A stretch of 64,000 nucleotides of DNA from Lewinellaceae bacterium (GTDB lineage: Bacteria; Bacteroidota; Bacteroidia; Chitinophagales; Saprospiraceae): NCBI GenBank assembly GCA_020636105.1, contig JACJYL010000002.1:1640001-1704000 (forward strand). The letters run 5' to 3'. This document shows, piece after piece, positions 1 to 6,830 of this stretch. A program made the position numbers and the translations under genes. The notes beneath the pieces were generated by a model, which saw only the letters and a program-made list of their open reading frames with translations, searched no databases and had not been told where the DNA came from. Each line of letters opens with the position of its first letter. Within the stretch, counting starts at the first letter, position 1.

Positions 1-1
1 T

Positions 2-385
2 GAAGATGGGGAGGAAAAGTCGAATATTGACCCGGGTGATGTTGTCAATGTGTTTGGGGATGAAATTGTGGAAAGAGTATCAAATGAGATTGATCTAAAA
101 AATGAGAAGGCTGAGGTTAAAGAAGAATTTGAGGAAAATCAGAAGACAATTTCTAAAAATAATAAATCCATTGATAGCTTGACAAGGGAGATAGCCAATC
201 ATAGAGAAAATATAATTGATGCACGAAAAAATCCAGAGGACAATGGAAAACCCAACCTTGGATTAATTACCCATGAGTTAATAAAAATTGGAATTGAATC
301 TAATCGAAAAGGATATTTAAAGCATAAAAATGATAGTTTAAAAAGGGTTAATGTCAAACTTAAAAAAGCCATAGACGAAAAATAA
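2..385 (+). CDS. C-terminal end of a probable RHS/polymorphic toxin tip (partial)
   Basis: The reading frame is open from the left edge of the window; a GTG at 50 is only an internal candidate start, so this is best read as the tail of a longer protein. The visible part is highly charged and probably helical or coiled-coil (many K, E, N), with no catalytic motif I recognise. It is AT-rich and lies 12 nt before a small membrane-protein gene. It sits at the left end of an array of displaced RHS tips with neighbouring immunity-like genes, so I infer a toxin C-terminal domain. The inference is contextual: the RHS core itself, if present, lies outside the window. Confidence 0.45.
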   Translation, partial: EDGEEKSNIDPGDVVNVFGDEIVERVSNEIDLKNEKAEVKEEFEENQKTISKNNKSIDSLTREIANHRENIIDARKNPEDNGKPNLGLITHELIKIGIESNRKGYLKHKNDSLKRVNVKLKKAIDEK

Positions 386-397
386 AATACTTATATC

Positions 398-1243
398 GTG
401 AAAAATATTTTTCAAAGGTTATTTATTAGGGTAATAGGATTGTTTTTGATCTTATATATACCAATGTATGTAATAACATTTTCAGCATATTTTTTAGGTG
501 TAAATGATTATAATAAATTAAACATCAACTATGATAGTTATTTATTATTATTAAATATATTGACTTGGTTTCCTTTTGTCATTTTTACTGTTTTTACACT
601 TATGTATATAAGTATTAGAAACAATAAAATAGCATTTGTAATTAGAAAAGGAGGAGAAGTAAAAAAAGTAATAATTTCTTTTGTGCTTGCATATTTCATT
701 TTATCCATAATGGATCCATTTTACCATAACTTTAATTTGGAAGATGCCCCTATTTTCAAATTTAATAGCATTTCTTTTGAAGATATCTTTTTAGATCTGT
801 TATTAGTTTTGATTATTGCGCCAATTTTTGAAGAATTATTCTTTAGGGATTTACTTCTTGTTCCTTTTTTAAAAAAGAACCAAATGCTATTAGGTGCTTT
901 TGTCACATCCATGCTGTATTCTGTTAGTCACTTTTATGTGACAAATGACAATTATGATTTAGATTATTTATCTCTGATGAATTATTTTTTAATTGGCATT
1001 ATATTTTCAATTTTACGAATTAAGTATGGAATATTGTTTGCCTTTTTAGCCCACTTTTTTTACAACTCTTTACTTTTATTAGACAATCTAGGAGTTGTAG
1101 ATCTTCACTTGTTTCATTACATAGTTAATCATCAAGTCTATTGGTTAACTTATATTATTTGTGTCTCATTGGTTCTTTTTATTTGTGTCAAATTATTGTC
1201 CTCAGTAAAGTTTGATGCCAGAAATTTATCGACGAAAAAATAA
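398..1243 (+). CDS. CPBP family intramembrane metalloprotease, candidate immunity protein
   Basis: A 281-residue polytopic membrane protein starting at GTG 398. The three CPBP (Abi/CAAX protease-like) motifs are all present: EELFFR at residues 145-150, a histidine in SVSHF at 178, and HFFYN at 219-223. These would form the intramembrane metal site. About six to eight hydrophobic segments are visible. The gene is very AT-rich and follows the toxin-like tail with a 12-nt gap, the usual layout of a toxin-immunity pair. CPBP proteins are known as immunity or maturation factors for some bacteriocins; their use as immunity to an RHS tip is my inference. The stop codon lies inside the first hairpin of the downstream repeat remnant. 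Confidence 0.8.
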   Translation: MKNIFQRLFIRVIGLFLILYIPMYVITFSAYFLGVNDYNKLNINYDSYLLLLNILTWFPFVIFTVFTLMYISIRNNKIAFVIRKGGEVKKVIISFVLAYFILSIMDPFYHNFNLEDAPIFKFNSISFEDIFLDLLLVLIIAPIFEELFFRDLLLVPFLKKNQMLLGAFVTSMLYSVSHFYVTNDNYDLDYLSLMNYFLIGIIFSILRIKYGILFAFLAHFFYNSLLLLDNLGVVDLHLFHYIVNHQVYWLTYIICVSLVLFICVKLLSSVKFDARNLSTKK

Positions 1244-1272
1244 AAAAGTCGATAGTCAGGAATTACACAGAC
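1227..1272 (+). repeat. Degenerate copy R0 of the RHS-array repeat
   Basis: A shortened copy of the repeat seen at 1275, 1516, 2369, 3447 and 5531. It keeps hairpin 1 (ATCGAC, A-rich loop, GTCGAT) and a remnant of the ACACAGACA segment. It overlaps the last codons and stop of the CPBP gene. Confidence 0.5.
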
Positions 1273-1274
1273 AC

Positions 1275-1432
1275 CCCTGATGGCCGAAGCATGTCGACAA
1301 AAAAATAAAAAAAGGTCGATGGTCAAGGCTTAAAGCTTTGACCGGAATATGCCTGTAAGGCTTGCAGCCTGGGCGTAAAAAATACACAGACAATGAAGAA
1401 AACAAAAAGCCTGGCCTTGCGCCGGGCTTTTT
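1275..1432 (+). repeat. RHS-array structured repeat, copy R1
   Basis: Modules in order: a CCTGATGGCCGAAGCATG lead; an A-rich loop between GTCGAC and GTCGAT; a near-perfect palindrome with arms GGTCAA/TTGACC; the small hairpin AGGCT-TGC-AGCCT; the conserved ACACAGACAATGAA segment; and a GC-rich hairpin (AAAAAGCC / GGCTTTTT, 1404-1432) ending in a T run, which looks like an intrinsic terminator. Positions 1433-1515 hold short inverted repeats (GCTACC/GGTAGC) and no gene. Confidence 0.8.
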
Positions 1433-1515
1433 GCGTTAAAGCGCCTTGCGCATGCGCGATAATGGCCAAGCTACCCGCCGTGAGACTAACAGGCGCATGG
1501 TCGAGGTAGCGCCCC

Positions 1516-1677
1516 CCCTGATGGCCGAAGCATGCCTCCTGATGTCCAAAGCATGTCGACAAAAAAATAAAAAAAGATCGATGGTCAAGGCTTAAAGCTT
1601 TGACCGGAATATGCCTGTAAGGCTTGCAGCCTGGGCATTAGAAAATACACAGACAATGAAACAAAAAGCCTGGCCTG
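1516..1677 (+). repeat. RHS-array structured repeat, copy R2 (3' end broken)
   Basis: Same modules as R1, with the lead element duplicated (CCTGATGGCCGAAGCATG followed by a variant). The palindrome is at 1583-1605 and the AGGCT/AGCCT hairpin follows. The terminator hairpin is cut after AAAAAGCCTGGCC, where a sliver of RHS coding sequence is joined. Confidence 0.8.
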
Positions 1678-1699
1678 GTATGATCCGGCAATCGGAAGG
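1676..1699 (+). pseudogene. Sliver of RHS core coding sequence (WYDPAIGR)
   Basis: These 24 bases encode WYDPAIGR, the conserved RHS-core motif also found intact at about 1989 and 4087. The sliver lies between the broken end of repeat R2 and an inverted partial repeat, so it is a recombination scar and not a gene. Confidence 0.6.
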
Positions 1700-1759
1700 G
1701 CCCGGACTGAAAGTCCAACAAGCGTAGCCCGCTTAAGCGAAAACGCTTAACCGATCGAC
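1700..1759 (-). repeat. Inverted partial copy of the RHS-array repeat
   Basis: On the minus strand this reads as hairpins 2 and 3 of the R4/R5 type: TTAAGCG-TTTT-CGCTTAA, then GGACT-TTC-AGTCC. It abuts the truncated RHS tip that begins at 1763. It is the only clear copy in reverse orientation. Confidence 0.75.
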
Positions 1760-1762
1760 AGT

Positions 1763-2440
1763 AACACAAGAGTTGCCATAGCAGATTTGAATCAAAACGG
1801 GTATGTGGACCTGGATAATCCTGACACGCCAGAGGACGAAAGTGAACTGACACAGGAAAACCACTATTATCCTTTTGGAATGGATCAATTGGGTAATTGG
1901 GTGGCTACTGTCGGACCTAAGAATGATTACTTGTATAATGGTAAGGAGTTTAATGAGGAGATTGGGTGGTACGATTATGGAGCGAGGTGGTATGATCCGG
2001 CGATCGGGAGATTCAACAAAATTGACAGATTTGCTGAAAAATACGTTTCTATGTCTCCCTATGGATATGCTGCAAATAATCCGATTTCTATTATTGATAT
2101 TAATGGTGATAGTATTAAATATGCAAATTCAAGTATTGAGGCTTATGTGAAAAGCTTTACCTCTAAGACAATTACAACAAGAAGAGGTAAAGTCAAAGAA
2201 AACACGAATTATAATGCTGATTTTGGAGCTAAAATAAATGCCTTAGAAAAGTCTAAAGATATCTTCGTCTTTTCTGATGATGCGTCTAAATTAAAAGATA
2301 ATCCAAATCAATTAGGGGAGTTTAATATTGAGAAGGATGGAAGTCAATTCAATGTTGTTGTGCCAAACCCTACGATGTCCGAAGCATGCCGCACTAGTCG
2401 ATGGTCAAGGCTTAAAGCTTTGACCGGAATATGCCTGTAA
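1763..2440 (+). CDS. Orphan RHS C-terminal tip, truncated at both ends
   Basis: Homology to the second RHS tip (3711-4844) starts abruptly at 1763 (NTRVAIADL); upstream is an inverted repeat, so there is no proper start (a TTG at 1787 is the first formal one). The end of the RHS core is clear: YNGKE, YDYGARWYDPAIGR, SPYGYAANNP, then DINGD. After that the sequence diverges into a tip of about 90 residues with no motif I recognise. The last roughly 20 codons are read through repeat R3, so the natural C-terminus is lost. No immunity gene follows. This is most likely a non-functional remnant or a silent cassette. Confidence 0.65.
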   Translation, partial: NTRVAIADLNQNGYVDLDNPDTPEDESELTQENHYYPFGMDQLGNWVATVGPKNDYLYNGKEFNEEIGWYDYGARWYDPAIGRFNKIDRFAEKYVSMSPYGYAANNPISIIDINGDSIKYANSSIEAYVKSFTSKTITTRRGKVKENTNYNADFGAKINALEKSKDIFVFSDDASKLKDNPNQLGEFNIEKDGSQFNVVVPNPTMSEACRTSRWSRLKALTGICL

Positions 2441-2513
2441 GGCTTGCAGCCTGGGCCTTAGGAAAATACACAGAAAATGAAAAAACAAAAAGCCTGGCCG
2501 CGCCGGGCTTTTT
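2369..2513 (+). repeat. RHS-array structured repeat, copy R3
   Basis: Begins inside the 3' part of the preceding truncated RHS frame. The A-rich hairpin 1 is reduced, but the GGTCAA/TTGACC palindrome, the AGGCT/AGCCT hairpin, the ACACAGA segment and the AAAAAGCC/GGCTTTTT terminator-like hairpin (2487-2513) are all present. Confidence 0.8.
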
Positions 2514-2615
2514 CCCTTTCGGATATATTGATTTGTGAAAAGGAATGGGTTATTTTTGATCGGGTGATATGATGAGCGTATAGGGTCGAAGCTGAAAGCT
2601 GCGACCATCGGGGGG
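2514..2615 (+). repeat. Repeat extension segment A, copy 1
   Basis: About 100 bp directly after R3, almost identical to 3606-3732 after R4. It contains TCGGATATATTGATTTG and ends in an inverted repeat (GGTCG ... CGACC). Together R3+A and R4+A form long direct repeats around the cassette at 2620-3438. Confidence 0.75.
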
Positions 2616-2799
2616 AATTCCTGGGACTACTATAGAACCTATGATAACGAGTGATGGTAGGAAAATTGGACGTTATGAGACAACAACAGAATTAAGGAAG
2701 AATTTTGGTAGAGGTGGTACCGGAAAATCAATTGATTATAAAAAACCTGTGGGAGATTTGCTTAGGGAAGGTGCTAAAAATGTAAAAATAAAATTTTAA
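2596..2799 (+). CDS. Orphan toxin C-terminal fragment (no start, no RHS core)
   Basis: The frame is open from 2596 to a TAA at 2797-2799 and has no convincing start; the recognisable protein begins at about 2620, right after repeat segment A. It is short (about 60 residues), basic, with a GRGGTGK stretch. It stops 3 nt before the lipoprotein gene at 2803, exactly the layout of a toxin tip with its immunity gene. I read it as the 3' end of a displaced RHS toxin joined to the repeat. The toxin activity cannot be named. Confidence 0.45.
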   Translation, partial: KLRPSGGIPGTTIEPMITSDGRKIGRYETTTELRKNFGRGGTGKSIDYKKPVGDLLREGAKNVKIKF

Positions 2800-2802
2800 A
2801 TC

Positions 2803-3438
2803 ATGAAATATATCATATTTTCAATTTTTCTATTTTTCAATTTTTCGTGTGAACAAACTGACATTGATAGGGATAGATTTAAAAAGGAATTAGAATTCTT
2901 TAATCACGATTTTGTTAACCATTTTCCAGATATTTCAGATGGAAAATTTTCTACATATATAAGCAAAGATGGAAAATTTGATGTTACAGAAGTTTTTTTA
3001 TTAAACAATTTTAATAGGAAAAATTACTCTGAGAATGATTTTTTTAACATGTTTAATTCACTAAAAAATTCTACGAAAACAATCTATAGCGCAGGAGATA
3101 CGTGTTTGCTTGTCGTAAATATGTTTACAACTGCAACAAATATTTCTGATAGAACAAAAGCAAGTTCAAAAGAATTAAAGATTTTTGAGACTAAGTGTTT
3201 GTTAGGTAAATTACCTGTACCGAATTTTTGGCCGTTAAAAAAAAATGATACTACAAGGTGCAAATTGCCTAATAAATTTGTACTATTTGTTTTAGATGCT
3301 AAGAGTGGAGTTTATTGGGACAAGAGATATTTAACAGATGGTAAATATATGCCAGATGAGTGGAAGCATGGTTACTCTAAAGGCATAGCAATGAACAATG
3401 AGACTTTTGAAGTAATATACTGGTTTGTAATTTGGTAG
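2803..3438 (+). CDS. Lipoprotein, candidate immunity protein of an orphan toxin tip
   Basis: A 211-residue AT-rich gene. The N-terminus is a lipoprotein signal (basic MK, hydrophobic core, then FNFSC), so the mature protein would be tethered by Cys16 in the periplasmic face or outer membrane. No known domain is recognised. It starts 3 nt after the orphan toxin tail and is followed within 10 nt by repeat R4. By position it is an immunity protein; a periplasmic lipoprotein would suit a toxin acting in the periplasm or envelope. The function is inferred from context only. Confidence 0.6.
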   Translation: MKYIIFSIFLFFNFSCEQTDIDRDRFKKELEFFNHDFVNHFPDISDGKFSTYISKDGKFDVTEVFLLNNFNRKNYSENDFFNMFNSLKNSTKTIYSAGDTCLLVVNMFTTATNISDRTKASSKELKIFETKCLLGKLPVPNFWPLKKNDTTRCKLPNKFVLFVLDAKSGVYWDKRYLTDGKYMPDEWKHGYSKGIAMNNETFEVIYWFVIW

Positions 3439-3446
3439 TATACAAC

Positions 3447-3605
3447 CCCCTGATGGGCGAAGCATATCGACCAAAAAATAAAAAAGGTCGATCGGTTAAG
3501 CGTTTTCGCTTAAGCGGGCTATGCTTGCAGGACTTGCAGTCCGGGCGTTAGAAAATACACAGACAATGAAACGAAGACAAAAAGCTTGGCCGCGCCGGGC
3601 TTTTT
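3447..3605 (+). repeat. RHS-array structured repeat, copy R4
   Basis: Hairpin 1 is perfect here (ATCGACC, A-rich loop, GGTCGAT). Hairpin 2 is TTAAGCG-TTTT-CGCTTAA and hairpin 3 is GGACT-TGC-AGTCC, both different in sequence from R1-R3 but still paired. The ACACAGACAATGAAAC segment and terminator-like hairpin follow. Confidence 0.8.
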
Positions 3606-3732
3606 CCCTATCGGATATATTGATTTGTGAAAAGGAATGGGTTATTTTTGATCGGGTGATATGATGAACGTATAGGGTCGAAGCCGAAAGCCTGTCTCCT
3701 GCGTCACCAGGTGAGCTGCGACCATCGGGGGG
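3606..3732 (+). repeat. Repeat extension segment A, copy 2
   Basis: Nearly identical to 2514-2615 for about 75 bp, then carries a short insertion (near 3690-3710) inside the terminal GGTCG/CGACC inverted repeat. RHS coding sequence resumes right after it at about 3733. Confidence 0.75.
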
Positions 3733-4844
3733 TAAATGGTATTGAATACATTGATGGTGAGCTTCTCCAGATCATGCATGCTGAAGGTCGTTTTATTCCA
3801 GCAGAAAATGCAGGAGAAGATGGCAGAGTAGAATACTGGCTCAAAGATCATCTGGGTAACACAAGAGTTGCCATAGCAGATTTGAATCAAAACGGGTATG
3901 TGGACCTGGATAATCCTGACACGCCAGAGGACGAAAGTGAACTGATACAGGAAAACCACTATTATCCTTTTGGTATGGATCAATTGGGTAATTGGGTGGC
4001 TACTGTCGGCCCAAAGAATGATTACTTGTATAATGGGAAGGAGTGGAATGAGGATATTGGGTGGTATGATTATGGAAAAAGGTATTATGATCCGGCGATC
4101 GGGAGATGGAATGCTGTAGACCCGTTGGCGGAAAAGTATTATGCTTATTCGCCTTATAATTATGTCTTGGGAAATCCGATTTTACTGATTGATCCTGACG
4201 GAAGAAGTGTTGAAACAGACTTTTTAAATATTGAAACTGGACAAACTAAGCATATTGAAGATGGGCAGGATCAAATTGCCCTCGTAAACAGCGACCAATT
4301 TGGAGAAATTAGCAGTTTAGCAAATCTTGATAGTTGGACTATTGATGATTCTGAGCGATATGAGCAAGTATTGAATATTGCGGAAGTTCACGGAATGGAC
4401 AGTGATTTGGGAGTTCTTTCAAGGTTGACCTATGCGGAAATGAGTATAGGTGATGAAAATGCAAAAGCTATAGTTGCTGAATCTGCTGTTAATCGTACCT
4501 CATTACCATTTGGAAGTTTCGAAAACCCTGAAGGAACTTTGGCTGGAGCTATAAATGTAGGTGGCGCATATGATGTTACTTCTTCAACGAGCCATAGAAA
4601 TGATGAATTTCAAAATCCGTTTACTGCTAAAGAAAAGGGTGGTACAAGATCAAGTTTTAACGAAAATGCATGGGGTGCGAGTATAAATGCTGCTTATGGG
4701 GCTATTTGTGGAAGTAATATAGGAAATGGAGTTCATGTTTACCATTCTTCAAATTCATCTTTTAGAGATGGCCAATCAGGTTACAAAAAAATAAATTTAA
4801 ATGTTAATCATCAAGGAATTAAAGGATTATGGAAGTTCGATTAA
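3711..4844 (+). CDS. RHS C-terminal tip with SleB-like hydrolase toxin domain
   Basis: A 377-residue orphan RHS end. The GTG at 3711 lies in repeat segment A, and real RHS homology starts about residue 8 (NGIEYIDGE), so most of the RHS shell is missing. The core end is typical: DHLGNTR, YNGKE, YDYGKRYYDPAIGR, then DPDGR at 161-165. The variable tip (166-377) resembles cell-wall hydrolases of the SleB family (Hydrolase_2): SRLTYAEMS with Glu243 in the place of the catalytic Glu, then AIVAESAVNR. That suggests a peptidoglycan-cutting toxin; this is a motif-level guess. It overlaps the next gene by 16 nt. Confidence 0.7.
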   Translation: MSCDHRGVNGIEYIDGELLQIMHAEGRFIPAENAGEDGRVEYWLKDHLGNTRVAIADLNQNGYVDLDNPDTPEDESELIQENHYYPFGMDQLGNWVATVGPKNDYLYNGKEWNEDIGWYDYGKRYYDPAIGRWNAVDPLAEKYYAYSPYNYVLGNPILLIDPDGRSVETDFLNIETGQTKHIEDGQDQIALVNSDQFGEISSLANLDSWTIDDSERYEQVLNIAEVHGMDSDLGVLSRLTYAEMSIGDENAKAIVAESAVNRTSLPFGSFENPEGTLAGAINVGGAYDVTSSTSHRNDEFQNPFTAKEKGGTRSSFNENAWGASINAAYGAICGSNIGNGVHVYHSSNSSFRDGQSGYKKINLNVNHQGIKGLWKFD

Positions 4845-5470
4845 TAATAATTTTTGTGGTTATTTTAGGAAGCTGTGGGAATAAATCAACCCAAAAACTT
4901 GAAGCTGATTTCAATAATCCAGTGGAACAATTAGAAGGAACTAATTTTTCCCCAGTTGATACAATAAAATTAGATTCGGCCTACTATTATTTTGAATATT
5001 TGAATAGCGAAAGGTTTTTAGTGAAATGGGGAAATTCTTTTTTTGAAAATTGTTCTCAAGACACTTTTGATATATTTTCAAATGGGTATTTGTCACATTT
5101 AGAATATAATAATAAATGGATCTTGCTTCAACAATCCTGTGGCACAAATTGTGTATTGAATGTAATATTGCCTTTGGTGCCAAATACAAAGGAGTTAAGC
5201 TTTATGCCCGTTGTTTATAATAATATTAACCGTGAAATTATTATTACCACGAAGAATCCTAGCAAGGGTGTTTTTGAAATTATTGATTTTGGTTCTAATA
5301 CGCGAAAGGATGTTTTATTAAATAACTTATGTCCTGCTATAGACAAGTCAAGCTGTATTGACTCAATATCTATAAATGGGAATACATTGATATTTTTCTA
5401 TGAAGGAAGTAAATGGAATGTTAGTAATCCAGACAAAAGATCTGAAGCTATTCGTTTAGGGTTTAAATAA
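4829..5470 (+). CDS. Lipoprotein, candidate immunity to the SleB-like RHS toxin
   Basis: 213 residues, AT-rich. MEVRLIIIFVVILGSC is a short lipoprotein signal with the lipid-bearing cysteine at residue 16. No known domain is recognised. It overlaps the end of the RHS tip by 16 nt, so the two are probably translated together. If the toxin cuts peptidoglycan, a periplasm-facing lipoprotein inhibitor is a sensible immunity partner. The pairing rests on overlap and location, not on sequence similarity. Confidence 0.6.
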   Translation: MEVRLIIIFVVILGSCGNKSTQKLEADFNNPVEQLEGTNFSPVDTIKLDSAYYYFEYLNSERFLVKWGNSFFENCSQDTFDIFSNGYLSHLEYNNKWILLQQSCGTNCVLNVILPLVPNTKELSFMPVVYNNINREIIITTKNPSKGVFEIIDFGSNTRKDVLLNNLCPAIDKSSCIDSISINGNTLIFFYEGSKWNVSNPDKRSEAIRLGFK

Positions 5471-5530
5471 TAATTTTTTTATTTTCCCCCGATGGCATGA
5501 GAGTCATTATTGGAGATTTAGAATGGTCTC

Positions 5531-5668
5531 TCTGATGGGCGAAGCATGTCGACCAAAAAATAAAAAAGTCCGATCGGTTAAGCGTTTTCGCTTAAGCGGG
5601 CTATGCTTGCAGAGCTTTCAGCTCGGGCGTTATCAAATACATAAACAAAGAAACAAAAAGCCTGGCTG
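5531..5668 (+). repeat. RHS-array structured repeat, copy R5 (terminator lost)
   Basis: Right boundary of the array. Hairpin 2 is as in R4; hairpin 3 is GAGCT-TTC-AGCTC, a third paired version. The terminator-like hairpin breaks off after AAAAAGCCTGGCTGG. Chromosomal core genes begin 50 bp later. Confidence 0.8.
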
Positions 5669-5721
5669 GTGCACCTCTGATTGCAGTAACTAAAAACTAC
5701 CACCACCCGAGATCAAAATAA

Positions 5722-6303
5722 TCAATCTTCCACCCAACGGGTTTTATTTTCAATTGGTTTCCGGCGTGGGTTGAAGGTCTCCTGTTCATGATATCCCATG
5801 TAGAACATTCCCAGGCAGCGCTGCCCCGGCCCGAGTTCCAGGAACTCATCCGCTTCAATAATCGCCTTTGGGGTACTCCAATAACAACCGATACCATAAG
5901 CCGAACAGGTGAGGTACATATTTTGCACGGCACAGGCCGTGGCGGCGATCTCTTCCCATTCCGGCAACCTTTCCGCTTCATCCCGCTGTATACAGATGGC
6001 AATAACGCAGGAAGACTGGAGTGGTTTCTCCATCGACTTAAGATATGCGGCTTCCAGGAATTTACTTGCTTCGGTATTGGCTTTGTAATGTTCTCCCAGA
6101 TAATCGGAAAGTCTTTTCAACCCATCTTCCCTGAAAACGACAAAACGCCAGGGTTCCGTTTGTTTGTGATTGGGTGCCCAATTGGCATTCTCCAAAACCT
6201 GCTCGATGATCTCCCTGGGAATGGGTTTATCAATATAGGAGATTGGGAAAACCGACCTGCGGTTCCTGAGCAATTCATTTACTTTTTCCGGTGATAAAGG
6301 CAT
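5722..6303 (-). CDS. Nitroreductase family protein
   Basis: 193 residues, the normal length for the small nitroreductases (YdjA-like). The N-terminal RNRRSVF segment, NANWAPNHKQTEPWRFVVF, and the later AYGIGCYW and LGMFYMG stretches match the FMN-binding fold. Members use NAD(P)H to reduce nitroaromatics, quinones or enones in the cytoplasm; the substrate here is unknown. It is monocistronic, flanked by the RHS array downstream and a non-coding region upstream. A perfect 14-bp palindrome about 22 nt before its start codon suggests repressor control. Confidence 0.85.
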   Translation of the reverse strand: MPLSPEKVNELLRNRRSVFPISYIDKPIPREIIEQVLENANWAPNHKQTEPWRFVVFREDGLKRLSDYLGEHYKANTEASKFLEAAYLKSMEKPLQSSCVIAICIQRDEAERLPEWEEIAATACAVQNMYLTCSAYGIGCYWSTPKAIIEADEFLELGPGQRCLGMFYMGYHEQETFNPRRKPIENKTRWVED

Positions 6304-6325
6304 GGCTTGTATTGATTAATCTACA

Positions 6326-6339
6326 TGAACAAATGTTCA
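6326..6339. promoter_or_regulatory. Palindromic operator upstream of the nitroreductase gene
   Basis: TGAACAAATGTTCA has perfect 6-bp arms with a 2-bp centre and is embedded in a longer imperfect palindrome (TACAT ... ATGTA). Arms of the TGAAC/GTTCA type are common in TetR-family operators. No regulator gene is adjacent. Confidence 0.45.
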
Positions 6340-6709
6340 ATGTAAATACCCCATTGAAAAAAAAGTTCAATTTTTTTTAAACATTTGTGACTTTCCAAAA
6401 TATGTCCGTCTGAATAAGCAACAACACAAACAAACACACACACATTTCTACAACAACATTTATATAGGGGGCAAATAACTTACTATGAGAATCCCCGGCC
6501 GGCAGTTTTTGCGGCCATAATCCCACGAACGTTTTTCGAGCATTGCTCACCCATTACATTTTTAATTTTTGTTCAAAAGATCATCCCTTAAACCGTTAAT
6601 CCCAATCCCTCCTGCCAACCCAAAGACGGCAGGTACCGAAAACTGGTGGAGGAAATTCCTCCACCCTTTTGCCTGGACGACCATAGTCAACATACATGTC
6701 CTAATTTAG
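6340..6709 (+). other. Non-coding stretch, possible small RNA
   Basis: No credible ORF. A CCTGCC/GGCAGG hairpin (6611-6633) is followed by a perfect 21-bp palindrome with arms GGTGGAGGAA/TTCCTCCACC (6645-6665) and then the strong terminator at 6710. A plus-strand terminator with no plus-strand gene upstream hints at a small non-coding transcript. I recognise no known RNA family. Confidence 0.3.
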
Positions 6710-6741
6710 CCGGGTAGGGCTCCTCCCTACCCGGTTTTTTT
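6710..6741 (+). terminator. Intrinsic terminator without an upstream gene
   Basis: Perfect 10-bp stem CCGGGTAGGG/CCCTACCCGG, 5-nt loop, then seven T on the plus strand. The nearest annotated genes on both sides are on the minus strand, so it most likely ends an unannotated plus-strand transcript. There is no A run on the left to suggest bidirectional use. Confidence 0.75.
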
Positions 6742-6830
6742 ATGCCCGTAATAAGCCATTGAATTTTTCCAAAATTGTAAAAAGAGCTATCAGACAAAAA
6801 ACATGAGTCATCTTACCTTATCTTTCTCCG

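Noticed and set aside
1323..2608. Minus-strand frames at 1323-1562 and 2405-2608 sharing the ending PRLQALQAYSGQSFKP
   Set aside because: The shared peptide arises from the repeat copies read backwards; there is no start context and the hairpin structure explains the conservation.
1227..5668. CRISPR array
   Set aside because: The repeats are long, variable and unevenly spaced by whole genes; there are no uniform spacers and no cas genes.
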